Shown here in pieces: positions 16,842 through 27,108 of a stretch of 64,000 nt of DNA. Position 1 is the first letter of the stretch. Every line of letters begins with the position of its first letter. Source of the DNA: an uncultured Acidobacteriota bacterium (GTDB lineage: Bacteria > Acidobacteriota > CAIWXX01); contig CAIWXX010000080.1 in the NCBI GenBank assembly GCA_903916735.1, positions 1-64,000 on the forward strand. The letters run 5' to 3'. Position numbers and translations under genes: made by a program. A model generated the notes under the pieces. The model saw nothing but the letters and a program-made list of their open reading frames with translations. It was not told the origin of the DNA and searched no databases.

Positions 16842-17665
16842 TCATGCGTCGATGTATTGTCATTGCGGCCCTGATGGCAGCGACCGCATTCTGCGCGACA
16901 CATCGACTGGAGCGAGCGAAAACGCACTATCTCGCCGGCGTCGACCTGGCGGGAAGGATGGATCGAGTTGGAGCGGCTGCGGAGTTTGGCGCGGCCCGAT
17001 CAGAAGCCGCGAAGATAACCGGTCCGGATCGTGCCGGAGCTCAAGCATGGCTCGTGAAGGCACAAGCCGAGGTGGAACTCGGCTCTTTCGAAGAAGCGCG
17101 AAAAAGTTTTGTGGCGGCTCGCGCCGCCGGCGCGGAATTTAAGGACGGCTGGGAACGAGTTGCTCTGCTGCTCGGCTTGGCCTCTGTGTATAGGGAAATG
17201 GATCTTGCGCCCGAAGCGGCGTCGTTCTGTGAAAGCGCCATGAAGGAGGCCAAAAAGCTCGACCCCGCGCTCTTTGAAACCGCCTGTGCCAGGTGGGTTG
17301 ATCTGACGCTCGGATTGAGCGTCGGGTCGCTCGATCAGAAATCACGAGCCAGAATTCTCGACGGATTGGAGAATAAAGTGCGCTCATTGGCCGATGACAG
17401 TCCGACGTCGGGTACGCTCCACTACCTCCTCTCCCAGATCGAAATGCATAAGGAGCAATACGAAGAAGGATGGAAACAGGCGGTTCTCGCGCGCGAACTG
17501 GGTCTTCCCAACGATGAACTCCTTCGAGACAATGATGCATCTCTGATCTTCTGCTATCGCCGGTTGATCGAGAACGGTCGTCAGGAATTTGAAGCTCGGC
17601 AGTCGGCATGGACGAAACGCTGGAGTTGGTCCGATCCGACTCGTCCTGCCTGGATGGAAAAGTGA
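16838..17665 (+). CDS. Exported TPR-like protein of unknown function
   Basis: 275 residues. Residues 1-19 form a short signal peptide with a Cys at its end, but the residue before the Cys is Phe, so a lipoprotein is doubtful. The mature part is alpha-helical with TPR-like repeats (AKTHYLAGVDLAGRMD; AWLVKAQAEVELGSFEEARKSF; LLGLASVYREMDLAPEAASF). No enzyme motif is seen. Its ATG lies within the TGA of the preceding gene. Probably a periplasmic scaffold or assembly factor working with that neighbour; this is inferred from coupling only. Confidence 0.78.
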   Translation: MIMRRCIVIAALMAATAFCATHRLERAKTHYLAGVDLAGRMDRVGAAAEFGAARSEAAKITGPDRAGAQAWLVKAQAEVELGSFEEARKSFVAARAAGAEFKDGWERVALLLGLASVYREMDLAPEAASFCESAMKEAKKLDPALFETACARWVDLTLGLSVGSLDQKSRARILDGLENKVRSLADDSPTSGTLHYLLSQIEMHKEQYEEGWKQAVLARELGLPNDELLRDNDASLIFCYRRLIENGRQEFEARQSAWTKRWSWSDPTRPAWMEK

Positions 17666-17745
17666 AACATGACAGCGCCATGGCCATCCGCAATCCAGCT
17701 CTCCGTCCTCATCCTGAAAGCTGATGACTCATATCCAGGAGTTTC

Positions 17746-18081
17746 ATGATGGACAAAACGACATGCAATGATCGGGCAGTGACCCTGGTGTTGACGACCG
17801 TGGGGACAACAGAAGACGCGGCAAGCATTGCGGCGATACTCGTCCAGGAAAAAATTGTGGCCTGTTGCCAGGCGATGCCCGTGAGATCGACATATCGATG
17901 GAAAGAGAACCTTTGCCAGGAAGCCGAAGTCCTGCTCTTTGCAAAGACAGCGGCTCCAGAGAAAACGGTGGCCCGCATCAAGGAAATACATCCATATGAG
18001 TTGCCGGAAATCATCGTACTGCCAGTAGTCGCCGGCTATGAGCCCTATCTCCAGTGGGTACGCGAGGCCACAGCATTGTAA
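17746..18081 (+). CDS. cutA: CutA divalent-cation tolerance protein
   Basis: 111 residues, the normal length. The family blocks VLTTVGTTEDAASIA, VACCQAMPVRSTYRWKE, ETEVLL-like EAEVLLFAKT and HPYELPEIIVLPVV.G...YL.WV are present. CutA is a very stable ferredoxin-like trimer, linked to copper tolerance in E. coli but with no settled function elsewhere. CAGGAG lies 7 bases before the ATG. It follows the TPR-like gene by 80 bases in the same direction. Confidence 0.95.
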   Translation: MMDKTTCNDRAVTLVLTTVGTTEDAASIAAILVQEKIVACCQAMPVRSTYRWKENLCQEAEVLLFAKTAAPEKTVARIKEIHPYELPEIIVLPVVAGYEPYLQWVREATAL

Positions 18082-18553
18082 GTTGCCTGTGACCGGCACG
18101 CAGGGTCGAGAGACGGCTCTTTTTCTCACCAAGCCGCGTGAGACTTTCTTAATTCACATCATCACAGTCCGGTTTTATCGGAACGACAGGATGGGATAGC
18201 GTCGTCATGATGTGATCCATGATCAGCACTGCTCGTGCCTTCATGAAAGGAGCTCGTCTTCCAAGGATTTCTTCCCGTGTCTGAAAAAAAATAAAAAAAA
18301 TATTTTCCTCCTTCTCCAACGATCCGAATCATTAACCAACATGTTCCTGCCGATCGTGCATGATCGCATGAATCATTCAATTGTTCGGTTGTATGCGAAG
18401 TCTAATTGAATACGTATGCTAATGCCGTAGAACCTTGGAAAACGCTCGAAATTAGCAAAAATCGGCCAAAAACCAGTCCCACTAGATATTGCGTCGTGAG
18501 AGTTCGATTGAACTAAATCTGGTGCTTTTCCATGTGAAAATGCACTTTTTCTG
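18082..18553. other. AT-rich gene-free interval
   Basis: About 470 bases, visibly richer in A and T than the surrounding genes, including an A-run with one T at about 18284-18301. No frame with a ribosome site is found on either strand. No tRNA-like or riboswitch fold was recognised. It ends in the strong promoter of the ATP-grasp operon, so it may hold upstream control sites for that operon. Confidence 0.5.
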
Positions 18554-18582
18554 TTGACAAAGCAGAGTGACGTCCCTATATT
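18554..18582 (+). promoter_or_regulatory. Promoter of the ATP-grasp/GNAT operon
   Basis: Consensus TTGACA (18554-18559), 17-bp spacer, TATATT (18577-18582), 56 bases before the first start codon. It is among the best sigma-70 matches in the window and suggests constitutive or strong expression. Confidence 0.85.
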
Positions 18583-18638
18583 TCGAGATGACATACTGGA
18601 TGTAAGTCCTGTAAGGAAGGAGAACGCCGAGACAACGT

Positions 18639-19670
18639 ATGCGAGTTGGATTCACCTACAACATGAAAAGGGATACCTCTCCAGAAGGAGATGAGCATCC
18701 TCCAAGTACGGTCGGCAGCGACGTATATGCCGAGTGGGACGAGCCGGAGACCATTGAGGCTGTACGGGCTGCCCTCGCAAAAAAGCACATCGTCATCCCC
18801 ATCGAAGCCGACGAACACGCCTTCGACAAACTTCAATCCACACGACCCGAGATCGTTTTCAACATCGCCGAAGGGGCCTACGGCGTAAGCCGTGAAGCGC
18901 AGATCCCCGCGATTCTGGAACTGCTCCGCATTCCCTATACGGGGTCGGATCCGCTGACGCTCGGGATTTGTCTGGACAAGGGGCGGGCCAAGGAAGTGTT
19001 GGCCTTCAACGGGGTGCCGACACCGGGATTTAAAGTTCTGAGTTACGTCAATGGAAACGCCAACGGCCTTCGCTACCCCATGATTGTCAAGCCCCTCTTC
19101 GAAGGTTCTTCAAAGGGGATCTACAATGATTCAGTCGTGAGGTGTACGAAGGAGTTAAAGAGCAAGGTGCAGTGGGTGCTCGACACCTATGGCCAGCCGG
19201 CTCTTGTGGAGCGCTTCCTTGAGGGACGCGAGTTCACAGTCGCCCTGATTGGGAACGGCGATCGTATTCAGGTTCTCCCGATTGTCGAAATCAAGTTTGA
19301 TGCCCTTCCAGAGGGGGCGTCTCCGATCTATTCCTTTGAAGCCAAATGGATATGGGATCGCGAAGACAACCCCCTCAATATTTTCCAGTGTCCCGCCGAT
19401 GTTGACGACACAAACCGCGCCAAGATTGAAGCGATTTGTGTAAAAGCCTATCGAGTCCTTCGCTGCCGCGACTGGTGCCGTATCGATGTGCGCCTAGATG
19501 GACAGGGTAATCCCTATATCATCGAGTTGAATCCGTTGCCCGGGATTTTGCCACGGCCCGAGTGCAACTCCTGCTTTCCGAAGGCGGCACGAGCAGCTGG
19601 AATGGACTATGACACGCTGATGAACACAGTTCTGGAGGTTGCATGCGAGCGTTACGGTATCGGCCTCTAA
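18639..19670 (+). CDS. D-Ala-D-Ala-ligase-like ATP-grasp enzyme, first of a tandem pair
   Basis: 343 residues with the ATP-grasp fold of the D-Ala-D-Ala ligase family. Visible are EIVFNIAEG and IPYTGSDPLTL, the ATP-binding lysine in MIVKP, the GSSKGI loop, VERFLEGREFTVA, and the metal/substrate-binding CRIDVRLD with IIELNPLPG. True Ddl enzymes start with GGxSxE; that motif is missing here (MRVGFTYNMKRD), as is the HGxxGEDG run (EGAYGVSREA instead). The substrate amine or acid is therefore probably not plain D-alanine. It should form an amide or peptide bond using ATP. The 3' end overlaps the second ligase gene by 28 bases. Confidence 0.87.
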   Translation: MRVGFTYNMKRDTSPEGDEHPPSTVGSDVYAEWDEPETIEAVRAALAKKHIVIPIEADEHAFDKLQSTRPEIVFNIAEGAYGVSREAQIPAILELLRIPYTGSDPLTLGICLDKGRAKEVLAFNGVPTPGFKVLSYVNGNANGLRYPMIVKPLFEGSSKGIYNDSVVRCTKELKSKVQWVLDTYGQPALVERFLEGREFTVALIGNGDRIQVLPIVEIKFDALPEGASPIYSFEAKWIWDREDNPLNIFQCPADVDDTNRAKIEAICVKAYRVLRCRDWCRIDVRLDGQGNPYIIELNPLPGILPRPECNSCFPKAARAAGMDYDTLMNTVLEVACERYGIGL

Positions 19671-20719
19671 AGGCCCCCAACTGCGCCATTGTCGCGAACA
19701 AGATCCGCACGGATCTGATGCGGGGAGAGGATCGTGAGTTACTCTCGGAGATCGCCGTCCGTGACGAGGTGACGGCAATCGAGGCCTCTTTGATCGAATT
19801 GGGCTATACGCCCATGATCATCGAGGTGTGGGGCGACCTGGAGGATTTGCTGGCGCAGCTCAGCCGCCGCAAACTCTCATTTGTGTTCAATCTCTGCGAA
19901 TCTCTCCAGGGCGACAGCACTCTTGAGATGTGCCTCCCAGCCGCCCTCGAAGTCATCCGAATCCCCTACACGGGATCGGGTCCCCTGACTCTCGGAATGG
20001 CCCTTTATAAATGGCGCGCCCGGGAAGTCCTGCATTATTATCGAGTCCCTTATCCGCGGTTCGCTTTGCTGTCTGATGTTCCCAAGGAAAAGCCGCGCAG
20101 TGTCCCCTTCCCGATGATTGTAAAACCGAGTCGCGAAGATGGGAGCCTTGGAATTACGAAGGACTCGGTGGTGCGGGATCTCTCGCAGCTCAGAGAGCGA
20201 GTGGATCATGTCACTCGGACGTATTTTCAGCCGGCGCTCGTCGAGGAGTATATCGAGGGGCGTGAGTTCAACGTGGCATTAATTGGTGAGGTTGATCCCG
20301 AGGTCCTGCCGATTTCAGAAATTGATTTCAGCGGGCTCGATCCGCAGCTTCCCCCCATCGTCTCATATGAAGCCAAGTGGAGCGTCAACAGCCCTTACTA
20401 TCTCGGCACGATTCCACGCTGCCCAGCGGAGTTGGATGAGGATGTGGCGGAGCGCATTCGGAAGGTGGCTGTGACCGCCTATCGGGCACTCGGAGTTCGT
20501 GACTATGGACGTGTCGATCTCAGACTCGCCACAGACGGCACTCCCTATGTACTCGAAGTCAATCCGAATCCTGATCTCTCGCCCAAAGCGGGTGTCTGCC
20601 GATCGGCCATGGCTGCCGGCATCACGTATAGTCAACTGATCGGACGGATCGCATCCTTCGCGCTCGCACGGACGAGCAGCTATGAGTATCAGGAAGTTTC
20701 GGCAGTCGGATCGGAGTAG
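19643..20719 (+). CDS. D-Ala-D-Ala-ligase-like ATP-grasp enzyme, second of a tandem pair
   Basis: 358 residues, clearly homologous to the preceding gene (FVFNLCESLQG; IPYTGSGPLTLGMALYKW; MIVKPSREDGSLGI; VEEYIEGREFNVALIG; VDLRLATDG; LEVNPNPDLSP) but well diverged, so an old duplication. The catalytic lysine and the acidic metal ligands are kept. In the omega loop GSSKGI becomes DGSLGI, and the final LPG becomes NPD, which suggests a different acceptor. The N-terminal 55 residues look like a partner or substrate domain. GGAGG lies 4 bases before the ATG, inside the upstream gene. It overlaps the GNAT gene by 38 bases. Confidence 0.87.
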   Translation: MRALRYRPLKAPNCAIVANKIRTDLMRGEDRELLSEIAVRDEVTAIEASLIELGYTPMIIEVWGDLEDLLAQLSRRKLSFVFNLCESLQGDSTLEMCLPAALEVIRIPYTGSGPLTLGMALYKWRAREVLHYYRVPYPRFALLSDVPKEKPRSVPFPMIVKPSREDGSLGITKDSVVRDLSQLRERVDHVTRTYFQPALVEEYIEGREFNVALIGEVDPEVLPISEIDFSGLDPQLPPIVSYEAKWSVNSPYYLGTIPRCPAELDEDVAERIRKVAVTAYRALGVRDYGRVDLRLATDGTPYVLEVNPNPDLSPKAGVCRSAMAAGITYSQLIGRIASFALARTSSYEYQEVSAVGSE

Positions 20720-21152
20720 CATCGAGGGGATTATCCGCGCGACCGGCTTCTTTGCCGAGATGGAGATCGCCGTCGCGCTGGAGCTTCTCGATCTGGCCAT
20801 CCAGAAGCCGGATCAAACCGATTATGAAATCTATGTGTCGGAGAACGTTGAGGGCCTGGTTGGATATATCTGTTACGGACCGACACCATGCACGCAGGGG
20901 ACATATGATCTCTATTGGATCGCGGTTTCACCGGCGGCTCAAGGCAAGGGCGTTGGCGCTCAGCTGGTGGACTTCATGGAAGTGAACCTGAGCGCGTGCC
21001 AGGCACGCAAAGTTGTGATTGAAACGTCATCGCAGCCCTTATACGATGGAACGTGCGCGTTCTATGTGAAACGAGGCTATCATGAAGCGGCCCGGCTGAA
21101 GGAATTTTACAGGCCGGGGGATGACAAAGTCATCTTCATGAAAGATCTTTAA
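20682..21152 (+). CDS. GNAT-family N-acetyltransferase
   Basis: 156 residues with the full GNAT fold. LYWIAVSPAAQGKGVGAQLV carries the acetyl-CoA pyrophosphate-binding QGKGVG, and the C-terminal FYVKRGYHEAARLKEFYRPGDD is typical of small-molecule or amino-acid acetylating members. It starts inside the second ATP-grasp gene, so its translation is coupled to the ligases. The likely job is to acylate the amino group of the ligase substrate or product; this is inference from the operon. A 45-base gap then separates it from the convergent PBP1A gene. Confidence 0.9.
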   Translation: MSIRKFRQSDRSSIEGIIRATGFFAEMEIAVALELLDLAIQKPDQTDYEIYVSENVEGLVGYICYGPTPCTQGTYDLYWIAVSPAAQGKGVGAQLVDFMEVNLSACQARKVVIETSSQPLYDGTCAFYVKRGYHEAARLKEFYRPGDDKVIFMKDL

Positions 21153-21197
21153 TGGCTGACGGCATTCAGGTGTGGGGTGATGTCGCCGACTGTCTGA

Positions 21198-23543
21198 CTA
21201 TTCGGTTTCTTCGTCTGAGGTATCCTGGATAACGGCAGGTATCTTGTGTTCCTCTTCGTTGCAGAACCGATTTGGTTCTGTTCCTCGGATGAAAGTTTCG
21301 ACAATCGTGTCGCGGCAGCCGGGAGAAGCGAGGAATCCAGTGAGCCGGTCGACGCGGACTGTGACAACACCGGGTGGAACCGGAAAATTTTCCACGGGTT
21401 TGCTTTTCAGGACCTGCCCGAAGAAATCGATCCAGATTGGGAGAGCGGCGTGCGCGCCAACTTCGCCGTGGCCCAGGGTCTTCTTGGTATCGAAGCCGAC
21501 CCAAACGCCGGCCACGAGTGATGGCGTGAAGCCGATGAACCAAGCATCCGAGTAGTCATCGGTGGTGCCGGTCTTGCCGCCGAGCGGCCGTTTGAGGACG
21601 CGCGCGGCTGTGGCTGTCCCGCGATCGATAACCCCCCGCATCACGTTCAGTGTAACGTAAGCCGTATCGGCCGAGACAACTTCGTGAGCATCCAGCTGAC
21701 TTTCGTAGAGAATCGATCCCTGGCGATCTTTGATGGACCGAATGAATTTGGGCGTGACGCGGACTCCCTGGTTGGGAAAAGCCGAGAACGCCGACGCCAT
21801 TTCCATGAGCGTCACTTCGGATGTGCCAAGTGCCAGGGAAAGATATGGATGGAGCGGGGTCGTGATACCAAAGCGGCGTGCATAGTCCACAGCTTTTTCG
21901 ACGCTAATCCTTTCAAGCAGCCGGGCCGTCGGTATGTTCCGGCTTTGCTCCAGCGCTCGGCGCAATGTGACGAGTCCCTTATATTTTCCATCATAGTTAT
22001 GCGGCGTCCATGGCGTGCCGGTCCATTTGTCGAAGAAAGTGACAGGCTCGTCGAGGAGTAGGTTGGTGGGCGGGATGCCGTTGTCAAATGCCGCGCAGTA
22101 GATAAACGGCTTGAAGGCGGATCCAACCTGTCGCATTGCCTGAGTCGCGAGGTCGAACTTGCTGACGTTGTAATCGTATCCGCCGACCAGAGCCTTGACT
22201 TCCCCGGTCGCCGGCTCGATGGCGATGAATGCCCCTTCCACAAGCGGGACCTGTTCGAGAGTCAACGTGCAGGTGAGGGTTTTCTCTTCGCGGCTTGTGA
22301 CGAGGAAAGGAGCGATGTCGCCCACTTTGAGAACCAGTCGGAGGCTGCTTCGCCAGGTCCAGCGGATGCCATTGAGATCGATCGTGCCTGTATAGCTGCC
22401 GATCCGGATATGCGCCAACTTATCGGAAACATCGAGAACAAGACCGCGGCGAATATCTCCGATATCGAACGGCTGATCCCAGTCAGCATCATGATAATTA
22501 TCGAGCTCGATGCCTTGCTTCACCACATTCTCGGTGCTTTTCCTAAGCCCCTGACGCTTGTCGAGGTCGCGGAGCCCCTTCCGGAGAGCTTTCACAGCGG
22601 CCACCTGCATGTCCATGTCCAGAGTCGACTGCACGATCAGGCCTTCGTGATAGAGCCTCTGCGTTCCGAATTTTTCTTCGAGGAATTTCCGGATCTCTTC
22701 ACTGAAATAGGGGCAGAGTGAATCTTCCAGCTGTAAGCGCGCCAGCGCGATCGGCTCGCACTGATCCTTCTTGTATTCCTGGGCGGTGATATACCCCTCT
22801 TCTCTCATCCTCCAAAGAACGTGGTTTCGGCGTTCGAGTGCCCGTTTGGGGTTGGAGAGCGGCGAGAAGTTGGTGGGTGACGCAGCAATACCCGTGATCA
22901 TTGCCGCTTCGGGAACAGTGAGTTCGTTTGTATGCTTCCCGAAATAAAACTCAGCAGCGGCTTCAACTCCGTAAACACCATGGCCGAGATAAATCTGATT
23001 GCAGTAGAGCGTCAGGATTTGTTCTTTCGTATAATTTTTTTCGATCTGGAGAGCCAGCATCCCTTCTTCGATCTTGCGCCGATATGTCTGCTGCGGTGTC
23101 AAAAAGAGCATTTTGGCGAGTTGCTGCGTGATCGTCGATGCTCCTTCGACGACATGCCCGGCCCGTATATTTTTAATGAAGGCTCGAGTAATCCCGATCG
23201 GATCCACACCCCAGTGCGTGAAGAAGCGTGGGTCTTCGGTTGCGAGGAGAGCGTTCATAAGCGTTTTGGAAATATTATCGTACCGAATGAGGATTCGGCG
23301 CTCCAGAGCGAATTGGCCGATGACGGAACCATCATCAGCGAGAATTTCCGTGATGAGCGATGGGTGATAGTCCTCGATCGCCTGTACGCGCGGCAGCCCG
23401 CTTTGATAGGCAAGAAAAAACCCGGCTAGAGATCCGACCGAAACCATGGCCGCGAAGGCCAGGATAATCAGGGCATATTTAAAGAAGCGCTTACCTGGAA
23501 GCCACTTCCGCGCATCTATTTTCGCCACGCGGATCCGAAGCAT
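21198..23543 (-). CDS. mrcA: Bifunctional penicillin-binding protein 1A
   Basis: 781 residues. Short cytoplasmic N-terminus, one membrane anchor (about 22-45), glycosyltransferase 51 domain with catalytic ATEDPRFFTHWGVDP (Glu103) and GASTITQQLAK, then an inserted beta-rich (OB-like) region and the transpeptidase domain with SAFK (Ser475, Lys478), SRN and KTGTT. It polymerises lipid II and cross-links peptidoglycan in the periplasm. Length is normal for class A PBPs. No strong ribosome site precedes the ATG; a GTG six codons in (at 23525) is an alternative. Upstream lies degraded DNA, so its promoter is not obvious. Confidence 0.95.
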   Translation of the reverse strand: MLRIRVAKIDARKWLPGKRFFKYALIILAFAAMVSVGSLAGFFLAYQSGLPRVQAIEDYHPSLITEILADDGSVIGQFALERRILIRYDNISKTLMNALLATEDPRFFTHWGVDPIGITRAFIKNIRAGHVVEGASTITQQLAKMLFLTPQQTYRRKIEEGMLALQIEKNYTKEQILTLYCNQIYLGHGVYGVEAAAEFYFGKHTNELTVPEAAMITGIAASPTNFSPLSNPKRALERRNHVLWRMREEGYITAQEYKKDQCEPIALARLQLEDSLCPYFSEEIRKFLEEKFGTQRLYHEGLIVQSTLDMDMQVAAVKALRKGLRDLDKRQGLRKSTENVVKQGIELDNYHDADWDQPFDIGDIRRGLVLDVSDKLAHIRIGSYTGTIDLNGIRWTWRSSLRLVLKVGDIAPFLVTSREEKTLTCTLTLEQVPLVEGAFIAIEPATGEVKALVGGYDYNVSKFDLATQAMRQVGSAFKPFIYCAAFDNGIPPTNLLLDEPVTFFDKWTGTPWTPHNYDGKYKGLVTLRRALEQSRNIPTARLLERISVEKAVDYARRFGITTPLHPYLSLALGTSEVTLMEMASAFSAFPNQGVRVTPKFIRSIKDRQGSILYESQLDAHEVVSADTAYVTLNVMRGVIDRGTATAARVLKRPLGGKTGTTDDYSDAWFIGFTPSLVAGVWVGFDTKKTLGHGEVGAHAALPIWIDFFGQVLKSKPVENFPVPPGVVTVRVDRLTGFLASPGCRDTIVETFIRGTEPNRFCNEEEHKIPAVIQDTSDEETE

Positions 23544-23919
23544 CGCGGGAATACTAACAGCACCGAGCCGTGGTGTAAAGAGGCGGCTTTCATGGCCGAT
23601 TCCGCCTGATATTGATCCTCGTCGATGAAGGCGATCTGCGTTGTGCCCGCCAAGTCGAGGAGCTGTTGGCAGAGCTTCACTCGCGACATGCGATCCTTAG
23701 TGTCTGATCGGTGAAATTTGTGCACAAAATGGCAAGACCTGTGACAGGGCATAATCGTGAATTCTTCTCGGGAAGCCACGAAGAAAGGAATGCAGGAATG
23801 GCCTATAAACCCACCGCCGGTCGACATAAAAATCCGTTCTTGCTTTCATTTCTTCCTGCATTCCTGAGAGGTTCAGGAGCATTGGTTGTCGAAGACGGCT
23901 TGTTTGGTTGCGGCTATGC
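23544..23919 (-). other. Degenerate DNA upstream of PBP1A
   Basis: About 375 bases with no intact gene. A minus-strand stretch at roughly 23570-23710 reads as protein-like (RVKLCQQLLDLAGTTQIAFI, then DEDQYQAESAMKAA), but I cannot assign it to a family and it merges into the PBP1A start in another frame. It may be the tail of a lost gene. A 13-bp inverted repeat lies within the interval (see separate entry). Confidence 0.45.
23786..23865. repeat. 13-bp perfect inverted repeat in decayed DNA
   Basis: AGGAATGCAGGAA (23786-23798) and its exact reverse complement TTCCTGCATTCCT (23853-23865) flank a 54-base spacer. It could be a cruciform, the scar of a small inversion, or the trace of a non-autonomous element; no target duplication is visible. 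Confidence 0.5.
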
Positions 23920-24179
23920 CGCGTTAGGGAGACCGATGACGCACGGAGGATAGTTGCACAATAAGGCGTGCACCCAATGGCCTCCCCATCCACCGCGTAA
24001 AGCATCTCAGTCATATTCGGTGATAGTGAAATGACGCGTCTGGCTGGAGCAGCAAGGCGCACTGGATGCCCCGTCTGATCCGAAAGCACGATTTAGTCGG
24101 CTTGAGATGCCGCTGGAAGACATGCAATGAAAACCATGCCAAAAGTCGCCGTTCCAACCAAGGTGCTGTTTATCAACAT
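23920..24179 (-). pseudogene. btuF: Remnant of a BtuF-like cobalamin/metal-chelate-binding protein
   Basis: From an ATG at 24179 the frame reads a signal peptide (MLINSTLVGTATFGMVFIAC then LPAASQA) followed at once by an in-frame TAA. The same frame continues with LSDQTGHPVRL, PARRVISLSPNMTEMLYAV and GCTPYC. This is the N-terminal signature of periplasmic BtuF/FecB-type binding proteins (P.RRIVSLSPN.TE.L, then G.T.YC.YPP). A frameshift after PYC moves the expected CNYPP into another frame, and the rest of the roughly 280-residue protein is gone. Inactive. With the cobU and cbiR remnants it points to lost cobamide uptake; an iron-chelate protein cannot be excluded. Confidence 0.75.
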
Positions 24180-24182
24180 AAT

Positions 24183-24212
24183 GAAAAAGCCCAACCCTTC
24201 TGGGGGCTGGGC
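24183..24212 (-). terminator. Intrinsic terminator of the decayed histidine kinase
   Basis: On the minus strand GCCCAGCCC-CCAGAA-GGGTTGGGC forms a 9-bp stem with one G-U pair, followed by TTTTTC. It lies just past the Hpt remnant and only 4 bases before the btuF-like start, so the two pseudogenes were separate transcripts. Confidence 0.8.
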
Positions 24213-24219
24213 CTTCTTT

Positions 24220-25791
<1,572 letters not shown>

Positions 25792-25823
25792 TATTTTTCA
25801 TCTGATATATTACCTCACCTCGC

Positions 25824-26435
25824 TCATTGAGTTGGTGAAATCCTTTTGATGGAGTAGCCGTGGATGGCGGGATTCCCGATATCGAGACAGATGGAGAGGC
25901 GATGCTGAAAGACGATCTCTTCAATTATCTCAAATGGATATCCCAGTGTCTCGATGCAGAGGGTCTCAGGATTGATGCCCGACTCGATGATCGTATTGAT
26001 TGATTGCTCCGATGCCTGTGTCCATCGTTCGACCCTCTCCGCCGGGCCGGCCCCGACCTTTCCGCTCCGTGTTCAAGTGGAGAACGTAAGCGAAGGGGTG
26101 GATGGCTGCCGTGATATGAATGACCTGCACACATTTTTCGATCGACCGGCCGCGTATTGGCTCATCCCTGTCCCCTAAATCAATATCCAGCGGCAGGTGG
26201 ACTGTGTAGGAGAGATTGTGCTGCCGCTTCAATTCAATAAGTTGATTGATGACCCCTTCATCCGGCAGGTTGGAAATTTCATCGGATTCAAAAAGAACAA
26301 CTCGATATCATCGATGAGAGGACCCGGGAACCGAACGTTGGGGATAATATCGGCTGGGATGATGTAAGATGTCGTCCCCAGTCGGAAAGGAAATCGGCTC
26401 TTTAAGGTAACCTGTGTCACAGCAGCTTGAGACAT
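25824..26435 (-). pseudogene. cbiR: CbiR-like cobamide-remodelling hydrolase, two frameshifts
   Basis: From the ATG at 26435 (AAAAAGGA upstream) the frame gives FRLGTTSYIIPADIIPNVRF and IDDIEL. A one-base loss near 26297 shifts it to ESDEISNLPDEGVINQL, SYTVHLPLDIDLG and FAYVLHL. A second shift near 26050 leads to SINTIIESGINPETLCIETL and SICLDIG. Put together these match the TIM-barrel CbiR family, which opens the nucleotide loop of cobamides so the lower ligand can be replaced. The His expected after CLDIG is Asn, and the C-terminus is lost. The DNA is clearly non-functional. A more distant sugar-phosphate isomerase-like relative is the alternative. Confidence 0.75.
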
Positions 26436-26766
26436 GTTCCTTTTTCCTAGGGTGTAACAACAAAATGGCCACCGGCAAAGGAAATATTTGAAACCACCGA
26501 CGAAAACGGATAGACGCAGATCTGAGATGGCGGAGCTGTGTTCATCGGCGGTTCCATTCCGTGAGCCCGCATGTCTTCATGCGATTCGGGTCTCCACTAC
26601 GACAACAGAAGTGATTCAGTAACATCAAAGTGATGGCTCTGTGGATGAAGGGGCATGTGAGCAGTTACAAAATGTCTTTGAAAACGGGGTCAGAGCGCTG
26701 AGGGCGACACTTCAGAAGTGCTCCCCCCAAGAAGCTATTTCTTATCAACTCAAAGGGAGGGTTGTC
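26436..26766. other. Gene-free interval upstream of the cbiR remnant and the DUF883 gene
   Basis: About 330 bases between divergent units. I looked on the minus strand for a cobalamin riboswitch, expected if the remnants were a B12 regulon, and did not find a convincing B12 box. A 32-codon minus-strand frame near 26450-26545 with a GGAA upstream has no family signal. Nothing else is supported. Confidence 0.4.
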
Positions 26767-27108
26767 ATGAAAAGCACAAGCGGCGAAAGGATTTCCGAGT
26801 CTCTGAAGATTCTTGAGGAGGCGGCGAAGCTGAAGAAGGGTGAGTTGAAGAGCGTCCTTTCCGACAAGTACACGAATTTGAGAAGCGTTATCGTGGAGGC
26901 CGAGAGCAGTGTCAGGAAATCGCTGTCCCACGCCAAGAATCATTCGGTTGACGCCGTCACTCAAGCCAAGGACGCAAGCGTCGAGAAGGTTTGCAAAATC
27001 GCAGATGATGTGGACAAGAACGTGCATCTCAATCCGTGGCCTTGCATCGCGGGCACGGCGGTCGTCTGTTTGTTGCTCGGTCACATTCTTGGCCGGAATC
27101 GCAAGTAG
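26767..27108 (+). CDS. DUF883/ElaB-type membrane-anchored protein
   Basis: 113 residues: a long charged amphipathic helix (about 1-85, with many Lys/Glu/Ser and EAAKLKKGELKSVLSDKY) followed by NPWPCIAGTAVVCLLLGHIL and GRN at the end. The C-terminal membrane anchor with its preceding NPW is the DUF883 (ElaB/YqjD) hallmark. E. coli relatives sit in the inner membrane, bind ribosomes and are induced in stationary phase. The start at 26767 is fixed by GGGAGGG 5 bases upstream; the longer frame from 26641 has no support. It opens a cluster of stress/envelope-type genes. Confidence 0.85.
   Translation: MKSTSGERISESLKILEEAAKLKKGELKSVLSDKYTNLRSVIVEAESSVRKSLSHAKNHSVDAVTQAKDASVEKVCKIADDVDKNVHLNPWPCIAGTAVVCLLLGHILGRNRK

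Noticed and set aside
26436-26640. Cobalamin riboswitch upstream of the cbiR remnant
   Set aside because: Expected from context, but no convincing B12 box or matching helices were seen on the minus strand.
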